Of a stretch of DNA of 64,000 nt, positions 26,196-34,960 are shown one piece after another. The notes below the pieces were generated by a model. It had not been told where the DNA came from and ran no database searches. It worked only from the letters and a program-made list of their open reading frames with translations. Position 1 is the stretch's first letter, and the number at the start of each line of letters is the position of its first letter. The DNA is from Streptomyces sp. 378 (lineage in GTDB: Bacteria > Actinomycetota > Actinomycetes > Streptomycetales > Streptomycetaceae): contig NZ_JASKMS010000030.1 in NCBI RefSeq assembly GCF_030124145.1, positions 43,297 through 107,296 of the forward strand, written 5' to 3'. The translations under genes and the position numbers were made by a program.

Positions 26196-26411
26196 GTGAT
26201 ACTGCTCGTTCTGCTTGTGCCCGCCCTGATGATGGCGCTTCTCTTTGCCATGGACGCTCTCGAGGAGTTCCTCTTCCCCCGTTTGACAGCGGCAGGTGAC
26301 GTGCGACCTCCGGCCGACGGCATACATGTGCGCTCCCCTGACAGCGTCTACGTCGAGGAACCACGGGTTAACCGTGAGGCTGGGCCGCCGCCTGAGGTAG
26401 GAAGTCGGTAG
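26196..26411 (+). CDS. Small membrane protein
   Basis: A 71-residue protein with one N-terminal transmembrane helix (ILLVLLVPALMMALLFAM) followed by an acidic DALEEFLFP segment and a polar tail. GGGAGG lies 5 bases before GTG 26196, so translation is well supported. Similar one-helix peptides are common in Streptomyces and of unknown function. Its last 64 bases overlap the 3' end of the convergent reductase gene. Confidence 0.6.
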   Translation: MILLVLLVPALMMALLFAMDALEEFLFPRLTAAGDVRPPADGIHVRSPDSVYVEEPRVNREAGPPPEVGSR

Positions 26412-27250
26412 CGCAAGAAGAGATATGAGTCCCGTCGGCGGGCGCTGATCAGGTCCGTCCACGTCGGCTGGTTCGGTAGCAGTTCGAGTCCGGAGATCAC
26501 CCCGGGTCGGGATGTGCCAGCCCGGCCGGCGAGCACTGGGGAGGTCGTGAGGAACAGCTCGTCCAGCAGGCCCTCGCCGAGGAGGTGGCCGATGAGCTGC
26601 GGTCCGCCTTCGGTGAGCACCGCGGTGTGTCCCTGGGCGTGGAGAGCCGCGAGGACGTCGGCCATACGGAGAGCGGATCCTTCGACCGCGGTCAGTATCG
26701 CGCAGGTTGGCGGCAGGCGTACCTCCAGTCGGCGGGCGCCGTCCGCGGTGGTGGCCACAAGCGCGCCCGACTGCAGCGCTGGGTGCTCGGTGGGCACATC
26801 GCCACTCGCGGTGACCACAACCAGTTGCGGTCTTGTGGCGCGTTTCAGGCTGTGCCGTAGCTCGCGGAAGTCGGGTGCAGCTTGCGGACAGACGTGGTCG
26901 GGGGTCCACAGGTGGCGGGATGTGGCTCGGAGTGTGCCGGCCCCGATGAGTACCGCGTCGGCGCATGCGCGCAGCAGTCCCATGACGAAGCGGTCCGCGG
27001 GTTCACGCCCGCTGATCGCCGAGCCGGAGGAGGGGTATTCGGGACCGAGGGCTACCACTCCGTCAAGGGAGGCGACGAAGTTCGCGTACACGCACGGCGT
27101 CGTGAAGCCCAGGTCGCCGCCGTACGCCGTGGCGAGCGTTGCAGGCAGACCGAAGCTGGGCTGTCCGGCCTCCTCGTACAGCAACTCCAGTGGCTCCAGC
27201 GAGCCGGTCTGTGTTCCGGCGACGGGGGGTGCGGTGCTGCGCTCAGCCAT
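26348..27250 (-). CDS. Pyrimidine reductase family protein (RibD C-terminal-like)
   Basis: A 300-residue protein of the RibD C-terminal/dihydrofolate-reductase-like fold. Segments VYANFVASLDGVVALG, LRACADAVLIGAGTLRATSR, QLVVVTASGDVP and AVLTEGGPQLIGHLL with the TEGGP loop are typical of NADPH-dependent reduction of pyrimidine or pterin intermediates. The family usually ends at SYLFLRYRL; here 16 further residues run into the convergent gene, perhaps because the natural stop was lost. ATG 27250 overlaps the end of the folE gene by 8 bases, so the two form an operon for a pteridine or flavin-like compound. Confidence 0.82.
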   Translation of the reverse strand: MAERSTAPPVAGTQTGSLEPLELLYEEAGQPSFGLPATLATAYGGDLGFTTPCVYANFVASLDGVVALGPEYPSSGSAISGREPADRFVMGLLRACADAVLIGAGTLRATSRHLWTPDHVCPQAAPDFRELRHSLKRATRPQLVVVTASGDVPTEHPALQSGALVATTADGARRLEVRLPPTCAILTAVEGSALRMADVLAALHAQGHTAVLTEGGPQLIGHLLGEGLLDELFLTTSPVLAGRAGTSRPGVISGLELLPNQPTWTDLISARRRDSYLFLRYRLPTSGGGPASRLTRGSST

Positions 27251-27940
27251 GTCCGGCCAGGCCCCGTTGGCCGCACAACGTGAAGAATTCTCCCCGCAGT
27301 TGTGGATCCTCGTCGTAGGTGCCACGCCAGTGGGTGGTACGGGTGCTGGACTCGATCTCCCGTACGCCGCGCATCTGCGTGCACAGATGCACCGCTTCCA
27401 AATGGACTGCGACGCCGTGTGGCAGCAGGATCTGCTGCAGCGATCCGGCGAGTTGGCGGCCGATGCGCTCTTGCACGGAGAAGCGGCGGGCGAACAGCCG
27501 CACCAGCCTGGTCAGTTTGGACAGGCCGAGGATGTGCTCGTGTGCGATGTACCCGACGTACGCCTTACCGAAGAACGGCAGAGCGTGGTGCTCACAGAGG
27601 GCGAAGAACGGGATCGGCCCCTCGACGATCTGGCTGATCCGGCAGTCCGACCCGCCGTGGCATTCGGTCTCGAAGGCGGTGACCAGCTTTTCGTCGTGGC
27701 GTCGAAGAGGGCGCGCAGGAAGCGACGAGGTGTGTCGGCCGTGGCCGCTGACCCGACGGCCAAGCCCAGTGCCTCGAAGATCTCCTTGAGGTGGTCCTCG
27801 AACCGCTGCCACTCCTCGGGGGTGATCTGCCGCGGAGACACGGCAGCCCACTCGATCTCATCCGTAACGGGCACGAGGCTCTCGCCGACCAGCCCAGCGA
27901 CGGGCGGCGGACCGTTCATCTGCGGCAGCTGATCGTTCAT
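27243..27940 (-). pseudogene. folE: GTP cyclohydrolase I, frameshifted
   Basis: FolE converts GTP to dihydroneopterin triphosphate. ATG 27940, with GAGG upstream, starts a frame through TPRRFLRALFDATT (residue 83). The rest (DEKLVTAFETECHGGSDCRI, CEHHALPFFGKAYVGYIAHE, VQERIGRQLAGSLQQIL, VHLCTQMRGVRE) is in another frame. Zinc ligands in CEHH and CTQMRG are intact. The break lies near 27695-27701; compared with family members a few residues (GYDGD-like) are missing, which suggests a small deletion between ACG/GACG repeats. Either inactive or rescued by frameshifting, or a sequencing error. Confidence 0.8.
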
Positions 27941-28091
27941 AAGCAGCCTCAAGACGCGACGACATCTCATGAGAGTCGGTCACAGCCATTATCGACCGGT
28001 TTCTGCATGGGCGCTGACCGAGAGCGCGATGCCCCCGCGCCAGCGACGTGAGGCGACGAGCGCATCCCGGGGCCGTGTGTGCTTCCCGCTG

Positions 28092-28454
28092 TCAGCTCCG
28101 CAGCAACTCGGCGAGTACCTCGGCTTCGCTGATCTCGGGATGCTTGGTTGCGGTGAGTAGCGTCAACGGCCGGTCCTGGGCGAGGTCGCGCAGGTGCGCC
28201 AGAGCGTCTACGTGTTCGGGATCGTTGAGCTCCGTCCGGTAGCGACGGCTGAATTCCGCGAAATGGTCGGGGTCGTGGCTGTACCACTTGCGTAGTTCCG
28301 TGGAGGGGGCGACCTGTTTGCACAACTCGTCGAGGTGGGCCTTGTCCTTGGTCATCCCTCGGGGCCAGACCCGGTCGACCAGCACTCTCACGCCGTCAGT
28401 CTGCGCCGGAGCCTCGTAGACGCGGCGCACCTGTACCGTCCCGCGCCCAGCCAT
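28092..28454 (-). CDS. DUF488 family protein (YeaO-like)
   Basis: A 120-residue DUF488 protein: VRRVYEAPAQTDGVRVLVDR, VWPRGMTKD, WYSHDPDHFAEFSRRY and LTLLTATKHPEISEAEVLAE are characteristic. The ATG at 28454 has GGGAGG at good spacing. The biochemical role of this small family is not established. It lies 20 bases after the VOC gene on the same strand and is probably cotranscribed with it. Confidence 0.88.
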   Translation of the reverse strand: MAGRGTVQVRRVYEAPAQTDGVRVLVDRVWPRGMTKDKAHLDELCKQVAPSTELRKWYSHDPDHFAEFSRRYRTELNDPEHVDALAHLRDLAQDRPLTLLTATKHPEISEAEVLAELLRS

Positions 28455-28474
28455 GGGAGGACCTCCCTCCCGTG

Positions 28475-28972
28475 TCACACGTAGTAACGAGAGATAATCT
28501 CAAGTCGCGCCACTTCGTCCGGCCCCGGATAGGCCACCAGCACCGGCAGACCGCTGGGATCCCGGCCCTCGAGGAGGGTGAAGCCGTCACCGTGCCGGGT
28601 GTCCACACGGTTGGACCGGGCTCTGAGCACGCGTTCGCACCGCTGGAAGTCGTCGGCACCCTCCGCTGTCCAGATGACGTACTGGGCGCCGGCGTGGCCC
28701 ACCGGGTGCTGGGCTTTCGGGCCCACGGCGCGAAGGTACACCTGGAAGCCGCTATGGCCCACGAGCAGCGCGGCAGTGGCCGTGCGGACCGTGACCTCCA
28801 TGTTCAGCAGCTCTCGGTAGAAGTCAGCCGATGCGTCGTGGTCGTGGACGAACACCACTACCGAGGCAAGCCGCGGCCCGCGTGCATCCGGTCCGCTGCT
28901 GGTCGGTTCGGAATCCGCCGGAAGCGGCGCAGGATGCGGGCCGCTGGGAGCCGCGTCATGTGAATGTGCCAT
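28475..28972 (-). CDS. VOC family (glyoxalase/bleomycin-resistance fold) protein
   Basis: A 165-residue protein: a polar 35-residue N-terminus, then a vicinal-oxygen-chelate fold (LASVVVFVHDHDASADFYRE, LLVGHSGFQVYLRAV, YVIWTAEGADDFQRCERVL, GFTLLEGRDPSGLPVLVAYP). Members bind a metal and act in lyase, dioxygenase or resistance roles; the specific one cannot be told. ATG 28972 has GGAAAGG upstream. Confidence 0.82.
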   Translation of the reverse strand: MAHSHDAAPSGPHPAPLPADSEPTSSGPDARGPRLASVVVFVHDHDASADFYRELLNMEVTVRTATAALLVGHSGFQVYLRAVGPKAQHPVGHAGAQYVIWTAEGADDFQRCERVLRARSNRVDTRHGDGFTLLEGRDPSGLPVLVAYPGPDEVARLEIISRYYV

Positions 28973-29105
28973 GGGGACCTTTCCGCCTTCTCCCGCGATG
29001 GCAGGCTTTTTTGTGCGGGTTCTTGGTCCTGGTTCCACGCTACCCGGCCCGCGCAGGACCTGCCGGGATCACGTAGCAGGCCCTGAGCGGCTGCCGGCCG
29101 GGATG

Positions 29106-29588
29106 TCAGCCCGGCCAGGTGAGAAAACCTCCCACGATGGTTCCGTAGGCGAGGTGTGCGGCGAGGGTCACGGTGGGTGTGCCGCGTCCGTAGTTGAGCA
29201 TGAGGAAGCCGGGTGGTTCGAGCAGCGCGACGCCGGGGGCACTGGTCTGGGATGTGCCCATGCGTGGGTGGACGAGAGGCAGCAAGATGTTGACCAGGGC
29301 GGTGGCGGCGAACAGGCCGTGGACGAGGCCGAAGACGGTGCCCAGCCACCAGCTGCTGTAGCCGATGGCGGCGAAGACCGCATAGTAGAGCAGGGCGAAG
29401 ACCAGGCCGTTGACGAAGTGCACGCCGTAGCCGAGGGCCTTGGCCCGGGTCCGGTCGCTGGTGAAGGCGGTGCCGAGCAGAAACGGCAGATCGATGCGGG
29501 TGAGATTGAAGGTATTGGCCGCCCGCAGGCCGGTGGTCAGGACCAGCGTGCCGACGAAGCCACCCGCCATCGCCTCCCAGATGCTCAT
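29106..29588 (-). CDS. Four-helix membrane protein
   Basis: A 160-residue integral membrane protein with about four hydrophobic segments (AMAGGFVGTLVLTTGLRAAN, VHFVNGLVFALLYYAVFAAI, LGTVFGLVHGLFAATALVNI, LAAHLAYGTIVGGFLTW) and an internal loop with LPFLLGTAFTSDRTRAK. Its ATG overlaps the stop of the GH15 remnant as ATGA, so it belongs to the same transcription unit as phosphatase and Usp upstream. No function known to me. Confidence 0.75.
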   Translation of the reverse strand: MSIWEAMAGGFVGTLVLTTGLRAANTFNLTRIDLPFLLGTAFTSDRTRAKALGYGVHFVNGLVFALLYYAVFAAIGYSSWWLGTVFGLVHGLFAATALVNILLPLVHPRMGTSQTSAPGVALLEPPGFLMLNYGRGTPTVTLAAHLAYGTIVGGFLTWPG

Positions 29589-30240
29589 CGTGTGGCCTCC
29601 CCGATCGCGCAGGCGGCGCTGATCAGGGCGAGGTGGGACAGGCCCTGAGGCAGGTTGCCGAGAAAGGCGCCGGTGGTGCGGTCGGCTTCTTCGCTGTAGA
29701 GGCCGACATCGATTCCGAGGGCCACCAGCTGGTCCATGAGGGACACGGCTTCGTCGATGCGGCCGCATCGCGCGAGGGCCTCGGCGAGCCAGAAGGAGCA
29801 GGCGAGGAAGGCACCCTCACCGCCGGGGACACCGTCGGTGCCCAGGTAGCGGTTGACGTAGGGGCCCTCTCGGAGGGTCCGCTGGACGGCGGATACGGTG
29901 CCGCGCAGGCGCGGGTCGTCAGGCGGGCGGTAGCCGTGCAGCAGGCCGGCAGGAGGCTTGCGTCCAGGTCGTCGCCGGCGGCGGAGCGCACGTAGCTGTT
30001 CAGCCGCTCGCTGAAGCAGCGAGTGTCGACGAAGTCGGCGATGGCCTGTCGTTCGTGCCGCCAGTGGGCGGCGTGCCGGTTCGGGATCAGCTGCCGCCTG
30101 GCCAGGTCGAGGGCGCGGTCGAGGGTGATCCAGCACTGAGCGACGAGCGCGACACAGCGGCCGTCCCCGATCACCGCGTAGTCCCGCAGCTCCACGTAGC
30201 CGTCCACCCGTGCCGGCGCGACGGCAATGGAGTCATTCAC
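29585..30240 (-). pseudogene. GH15 (glucoamylase-like) remnant with internal deletion
   Basis: The gene starts at GTG 30240, overlapping the Usp stop as GTGA, and gives the usual GH15 N-terminus (VDGYVELRDYAVIGDGRCVA). Near 30140 it jumps in frame to the C-terminal part (RRQLIPNRHAAHWRHERQAI, TRCFSERLNSYVRSAAGDDL), so roughly 340 residues of catalytic barrel are missing. Near 29950 the frame shifts by one, apparently in a C-run, to HGYRPPDDPRLRGT and GPYVNRYLGTDGVPGGEGAF. No activity can be expected. Confidence 0.75.
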
Positions 30241-30716
30241 GATGGCCTGCCCGGTTGCCCGCCGGGCACGACGACGACCGGGAGATGGGCGTGGTGGACG
30301 ACTTCGGTGCTGGTGGAGCCCAGGGTCAGGCGCCCCCATGCGCCTGACCCCCGGCTGCCGACCACCAGGAGGCAGGCGTCTTGGCTCGCGTCCAGCAGGA
30401 CCTGCGAGGGGCGGCCTTTCTCGACGCTGATCTCTACCTCCACCGGCGCGCCGCCGACCTGCTCCCGGGCCTCCTCCAGCGCCTTGGTAACCGCCTCCAC
30501 GGTGGCGTCGCGCAGCTGCGTGTCCAGATCGACGAAACCGGAAGCGGCAGGCCACTCGAAACCGCTGTACCTGGTGGTGAAGTCGTACGCGCATACGGCT
30601 CGGAGCCCGCTCCCGCGTAGTTGGGACTCCTGAAGGGCGAAGCGCACGGCCGGCCCGGAGGCGGAAGAGCCGTCGGTGCCGACCACGATCGGTGCGGGAG
30701 GGGTGTTGTTCGTCAT
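30237..30716 (-). CDS. Universal stress protein, single domain
   Basis: A 159-residue UspA-fold protein. PIVVGTDGSSASGPAVRFAL opens the fold; the nucleotide-binding glycine loop is VVGSRGSGAWGRLTLGSTS followed by HLPVVVVPGG. The GxxGx9GS pattern predicts ATP binding. ATG 30716 has GGAGG upstream. It lies 58 bases downstream of the SpoIIE-type phosphatase gene on the same strand and overlaps the GH15 remnant. Confidence 0.92.
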   Translation of the reverse strand: MTNNTPPAPIVVGTDGSSASGPAVRFALQESQLRGSGLRAVCAYDFTTRYSGFEWPAASGFVDLDTQLRDATVEAVTKALEEAREQVGGAPVEVEISVEKGRPSQVLLDASQDACLLVVGSRGSGAWGRLTLGSTSTEVVHHAHLPVVVVPGGQPGRPS

Positions 30717-30774
30717 TGCAGATGCCTCCAAACCGTGGCGTGTGGTGTGTGCTGCCCTTACGGGGGACGCCGGG

Positions 30775-31917
30775 TCAGTCAGTCCTGCGGACCACGAGCG
30801 CGGTGATGTCGTCCCGGTGTTCCCCAGCGGTGTGACGGCCGAGGTCTTCGGTCAGGTGCTCGGCGACTTCCCAGGGGGAGATGTCCGCCCAGGCACCCAG
30901 GCGCTCTTCGAGGGGATAGAAGGCGCCGGTGATGCCACGGGCCTCGGTGACACCGTCGCTGCAGCTGACGAGGGTCGCGCCCGGCGGGAAGGGGAACCAT
31001 GCGACCGTCCTGGGTGCGGGCGAGAGGTCGGCAAGACCAAGTGGTACGCCCGGGTCGCCGAGCTGCACGGCGGTGACCGGTCCGGCCTTCAGCAGGTAGG
31101 GCGGAGGATGGCCGCAGTTGACGGCCTGCGTTTCGGTCGAGGAGTCGATCCCCAGGATGAGAGCGGTGACGAATCGCTCGGGTTCGCCGGTCTGCTGTGC
31201 AAAGGCGTTGTGCCGGACCACGGCCTGTTCCAGGTCATCCACGAGGGCGGTGAGGGTCGGCTCGCGCGAGGCAGCCTCGCGGAAAGCGCCGAGCATGGCG
31301 AAGGCGGCTCCGATCGCTGGCAGGCCCTTGCCCTGGACATCGCCGAAGAGCAGCCGTGTCCCGTACGGCGAAGCCACCACCTCGTAGACATCTCCGCCCA
31401 CCAGCCTGTCCGCCTCCACCGGCCGGTACACACCGTCGACGATCACCCGGTCGGTGAGAATCGGCAGGGGCCGCAGCATCTGCCGTTGCAGAGCGACAGC
31501 CGTGGACCGGACCCGCAGCAGCTCCCGCTCCCGTCGGATCCGCCATTGGCAAGTCACGACGCACAGCACACCGAGCACGAAGGCCAGCACCATGACGATC
31601 GCGAAGTTGTACGACGACGGGAGCGGCCGGTAGACCAGAACTGCGGTGATGACGATCAGCACCCAGCCCACCGCGCAGGCAGTCTGCCGCACCGAGCCGA
31701 CCACCGCCGGGAACGCGGGAAGCAAAATCAGCAGGGGGACGAGCCGCACCGTGCGGTCGTCGATCATCAACTCCAGCAGCACAATCGGTACGGTTGCTGC
31801 GACCACGTAGGCCATCGGCGCCTTGACCGCACCGATGGGAGATGACGCGACACCGCTCTCGGCGCCCGACTTCAGAGGCGCGCCGGGCGCACGGGCCGCC
31901 ACACGCCGACGAATCAC
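30775..31917 (-). CDS. Membrane-anchored PPM/SpoIIE-type serine phosphatase
   Basis: About 380 residues: four hydrophobic helices (VVAATVPIVLLELMI, LVPLLILLPAFPAVVG, VGWVLIVITAVLVY, NFAIVMVLAFVLGVLCVV), a linker, then a SpoIIE-type PP2C domain (LVGGDVYEVVASPYGTRLLF, GDVQGKGLPAIG, LILGIDSSTETQAVNCGHPP, LVSCSDGVTEARG, HRDDITALVV) with the metal-binding aspartates present. Such enzymes often dephosphorylate anti-sigma-factor antagonists. GTG 31917 has GGGAG upstream; the frame extends to 32001. First gene of a unit with usp, the GH15 remnant and the membrane gene. Confidence 0.88.
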   Translation of the reverse strand: MIRRRVAARAPGAPLKSGAESGVASSPIGAVKAPMAYVVAATVPIVLLELMIDDRTVRLVPLLILLPAFPAVVGSVRQTACAVGWVLIVITAVLVYRPLPSSYNFAIVMVLAFVLGVLCVVTCQWRIRRERELLRVRSTAVALQRQMLRPLPILTDRVIVDGVYRPVEADRLVGGDVYEVVASPYGTRLLFGDVQGKGLPAIGAAFAMLGAFREAASREPTLTALVDDLEQAVVRHNAFAQQTGEPERFVTALILGIDSSTETQAVNCGHPPPYLLKAGPVTAVQLGDPGVPLGLADLSPAPRTVAWFPFPPGATLVSCSDGVTEARGITGAFYPLEERLGAWADISPWEVAEHLTEDLGRHTAGEHRDDITALVVRRTD

Positions 31918-32039
31918 TCCTTCAGGCTCCCGCGGTCCATACTCCGCCGCAAAACGACGGGCTTCTTGTCTCCGCACCACGGGACCGCTGCTGCTGCGCA
32001 CTGGTGCACGGCGTGCGGCACGCTTGGCGGCTATCGGAT

Positions 32040-32395
32040 GGACGAACGACCAGGCATCGACGCTGCTGATGAGCCCCTCGGCAATGCAGTAGCTGCCAGG
32101 ATGGTCGAGCTGTGGCGCTACGCCAGGCAGGCGTCTCGCGATCGCTGGCGGTGAGCCAGCAGTTGCTGGGAACGAACGAGATCATCCTCATCCATCACAC
32201 CGATTGCCGGATGCTGACCTACCTCGGCTACTCGCTCAAGAAGCCGATCCGCAGCGAGCAGGGTCTCCGGCCCCTCTGGCCGGAGGAATCCTTCCACTTC
32301 GTGAGGGTCGATGTACAACGGTCCATCAGCCGCATCAAGGCGAGTCCCTGCCGATCAGCTGGCCCTGTCGGGGTGTCCGAGAAGGTATGTCAGGG
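32040..32395 (+). pseudogene. Beta-carbonic anhydrase remnant
   Basis: In the gap between two minus-strand genes the plus strand reads SRSLAVSQQLLGTNEIILIH, HTDCRMLTYL and, further on, FVRVDVQRSISRIKASP, matching the centre of a beta-class carbonic anhydrase (zinc His and Cys in HHTDC). The segment before (RYARQAG) and between is degenerate, and the start and end of the enzyme are gone. The 3' end runs into the oxidoreductase gene. A clear relic. Confidence 0.65.
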
Positions 32396-33762
32396 GAACG
32401 TGTGTATCGGCGAGTTCGTTCGCGTCGATCGCTCGGCCGGAGGTGACGAGGTCGCGGATCGGGTCGGTGACGTCCCAGACGTTGACGTTCATCCCGGCCA
32501 GTACCCGGCCCTCGGCGAGCCAGAACGCGATGAATTCCCGGGTGTCGGTCCGGCCGCGGAAGATGACCTGGTCGTAGCCGCCGGGCTCGACATAGCCGGT
32601 GTACTCCATGCCCAGGTCGTACTGGTCGGTGAAGAAGTACGGAACGCGGTCGTACGCCACGTCCTCGCCGAGCATCGCCTTGGCCGCGACCTGGGGCTGG
32701 TTGAGTGCGTTGGCCCAGTGCTCGACACGGATGTGCTTGCTGAGCAGGGGGTGGAAGGCACTCGCGACGTCCCCGGCGGCGTAGATGTCCGGGTGGGACG
32801 TGCGCAGGTGGGCGTCGACGCGGATGCCGTTGCCGATGTCCAGGCCGGCGGCTGTGGCGAGCTGGCTGTTGGGCGTGATGCCGACCCCGACGATGACCGC
32901 GTCGGCGTCGATGCGGCTGCCATCGGCCAGCAGCACGCTGTTCGCCCGGCCGCTTGCGCCGGTGATCTCCGCGACCTGGACGCCGCAGCGCAGGTCGACC
33001 CCGTGATCAGTGTGCAGGTCGGCGAAGATCTGGGAAACTTCGCGGCCCAGCACGCGCAGCAGCGGGAGCTCCGCCGTCTCCAGGACCGTGACCTCGAGAC
33101 CGGCTGACCGGGCGGCGGCAGCAGTCTCCAGCCCGATCCAGCCGGCACCGATCACCGCGATACGGGCTGCGGACGCGAAGGCTTCCTTGATGCGGTCGCT
33201 GTCGGAGAGCCGGCGCAGGTAGAGCACCCCGTCGAGGTCGGCTCCGGGAAGCGGAAGCCGGCGAGGTGAAGAACCGGTCGTAAGGAGCAGCTTCGCGTAG
33301 CCGATACGGCTGTCGTCGGCGAGCGTCACCTCGTGGGCGGCCGGGTCGATCGCGGTAACGGTGGCGCCCAGGCGGAGGTCGACGTCGTGTTCGGCGTACC
33401 ACTCGCGGGGATGGACGTAGACCGTGTCACGTTCGTCCTTGCCCAGCAGGTAGCCCTTGGAGAGCGGCGGCCGTTCGTAGGGGCGCTCGCTCTCCGCTCC
33501 GAGCAGCGAGATCGGGCCGAAGCCCCTCCTCTCTCAGGGTCTGTGCCGCCTTGGCGCCGGCAAGGCCGGCCCCGACGATCACGAATGTCGTGTTCGCGGC
33601 CGTGGTCTCTCCTCTGCTGCCGTGACTCTGCCCGCAGGCCGTTGGCGGTCCGCTCGGTGAGCGGGTCCCTTCCGGCGTCGCATGCGGCCGGGCCGTCATC
33701 GTCCGTGACGGTGCACTGCCGCCTGTTGCTTCGTTCTGCGGTGTGTCTGCGGTCGTGGTCAT
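32355..33762 (-). pseudogene. FAD-dependent NAD(P)/ferredoxin-type oxidoreductase, frameshifted
   Basis: The N-terminal FAD site TFVIVGAGLAGAKAAQTLRE is in one frame; from about 33525 the gene continues one frame over (GFGPISLLGAESERPYERPP, LSKGYLLGKDERDTVYVHP, IAVIGAGWIGLETAAAARS, IYAAGDVASAFHP). The C-terminal reductase domain (VPYFFTDQYDLGMEYTGYVE, FRGRTDTREFIAFWLAEG) is complete. The shift sits at a run of four G (C at 33523-33526); three would restore the frame. The ATG at 33762 is tentative, as GAGGAGAG near 33606 lacks a nearby ATG/GTG. It follows transaldolase on the same strand. Possibly a sequencing error. Confidence 0.82.
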
Positions 33763-33805
33763 GAAAGGGTCGGCCGCCGGGGCGTCCGGTCGACGGCCGA
33801 CGACA

Positions 33806-34921
33806 TCAGGTGGCCTGGCGCTTGGCCCGCAGTTCCGCGTCCAACTGCTCGAACAGCTCGTTGCCGGATGCGGTGAACTTGGCGATGCCGTCGTCCTCCA
33901 GCACGCGCACCACGTCGTCGTAGGACAACCCGACAGCCTGGAGGTCATCCAGTACCCGCTGGGATGCCTCATAGGTGCCGTGGATGGTGTCGCCCTGGAT
34001 GCGGCCGTGGTCGGCAACCGCGCGCAGGGTCTGCTCGGGCATGGTGTTGACCACCCCGGGCGCCACCAGTTCGTCGACGTAGCGGGTGTCGTCGTAGGAG
34101 GGGTCCTTCACCCCGGTGGAGGCCCACAGCGGGCGCTGCGGACGCATTCCCGCCGCGGCCAGCGTCTGCCACTGCGTGGATGCGCTCGCCTGCTCGAAGT
34201 GCTGGTAGGCCAGGCGTGCGTTGGCGATCGCGGCCCGCCCGCGCAGGGCCAGCGCCTCCGGTGTGCCGATCTTGTCCAGCCGGCTGTCGATTTCGGTGTC
34301 CACCCGGCTGACGAAGAAGGAGGCCACCGACGCGATGGACGCCAGGTCACGCTCCGCCGCGTGCGCTTGGGCCATACCGTCAAGGAAGGCGCCAAGGACC
34401 TGGTCGTAGCGGTCCAGGGAGAAGATCAGCGTCACGTTGATGCTGATGCCCTCCGCGAGCGCGGTGCTGATCGCCTCCAGGCCATTCTGGGTGGCGGGGA
34501 TCTTCACGAACAGGTTCGGCCGGTCCACCAGCCACCACAGGGCCCGTGCCTCGGCGATCGTCGCCTGCGTGTCGTGGGCGACGCGCGGGTCCACCTCGAT
34601 GGAAACCCGTCCGTTCACCCCGTCACTGGCCTCGTACACCGGGCGCAGGACGTCGCAGGCCCAGCGCACGTCGAACGCCGTCAGCAGCCTGACGGCTTCC
34701 TCGACCCGCACCCCGCGCCGGGTCAGATCGACGACCTGCTCGTCGTAGCGGGCACCCGAGCGGATAGCTTTGGCGAAGATCGTCGGGTTGCTGGTGATGC
34801 CCACCACCTGCTGGTCACGTACCAAGTCGGCCAGCCCGCCACCGGCGAGCCGCTCACGGCTCAGATCATCGAGCCAGACCGCTACGCCTTCGGTGGCCAG
34901 CCGGTCCAGGTTCTCACTCAT
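33806..34921 (-). CDS. tal: Transaldolase
   Basis: A 371-residue actinobacterial-type transaldolase, which moves a dihydroxyacetone unit between sugar phosphates in the pentose phosphate pathway. Signatures: GITSNPTIFAKAI, GRVSIEVDPRVAHD, NLFVKIPATQNGLEAI with the Schiff-base Lys, GISINVTLIFSLDRY, FFVSRVDTEID and LWASTGVKDPSYDDTRYV. ATG 34921 has GGGAGA upstream. It lies 39 bases after an HTH regulator gene and is followed by the FAD oxidoreductase. Housekeeping tal in Streptomyces normally sits beside tkt and zwf, so this is probably an additional copy. Confidence 0.95.
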   Translation of the reverse strand: MSENLDRLATEGVAVWLDDLSRERLAGGGLADLVRDQQVVGITSNPTIFAKAIRSGARYDEQVVDLTRRGVRVEEAVRLLTAFDVRWACDVLRPVYEASDGVNGRVSIEVDPRVAHDTQATIAEARALWWLVDRPNLFVKIPATQNGLEAISTALAEGISINVTLIFSLDRYDQVLGAFLDGMAQAHAAERDLASIASVASFFVSRVDTEIDSRLDKIGTPEALALRGRAAIANARLAYQHFEQASASTQWQTLAAAGMRPQRPLWASTGVKDPSYDDTRYVDELVAPGVVNTMPEQTLRAVADHGRIQGDTIHGTYEASQRVLDDLQAVGLSYDDVVRVLEDDGIAKFTASGNELFEQLDAELRAKRQAT

Positions 34922-34960
34922 GATCTTCTCCCTTGCGTCGTTTCGCGGGATGCCGCCCGT

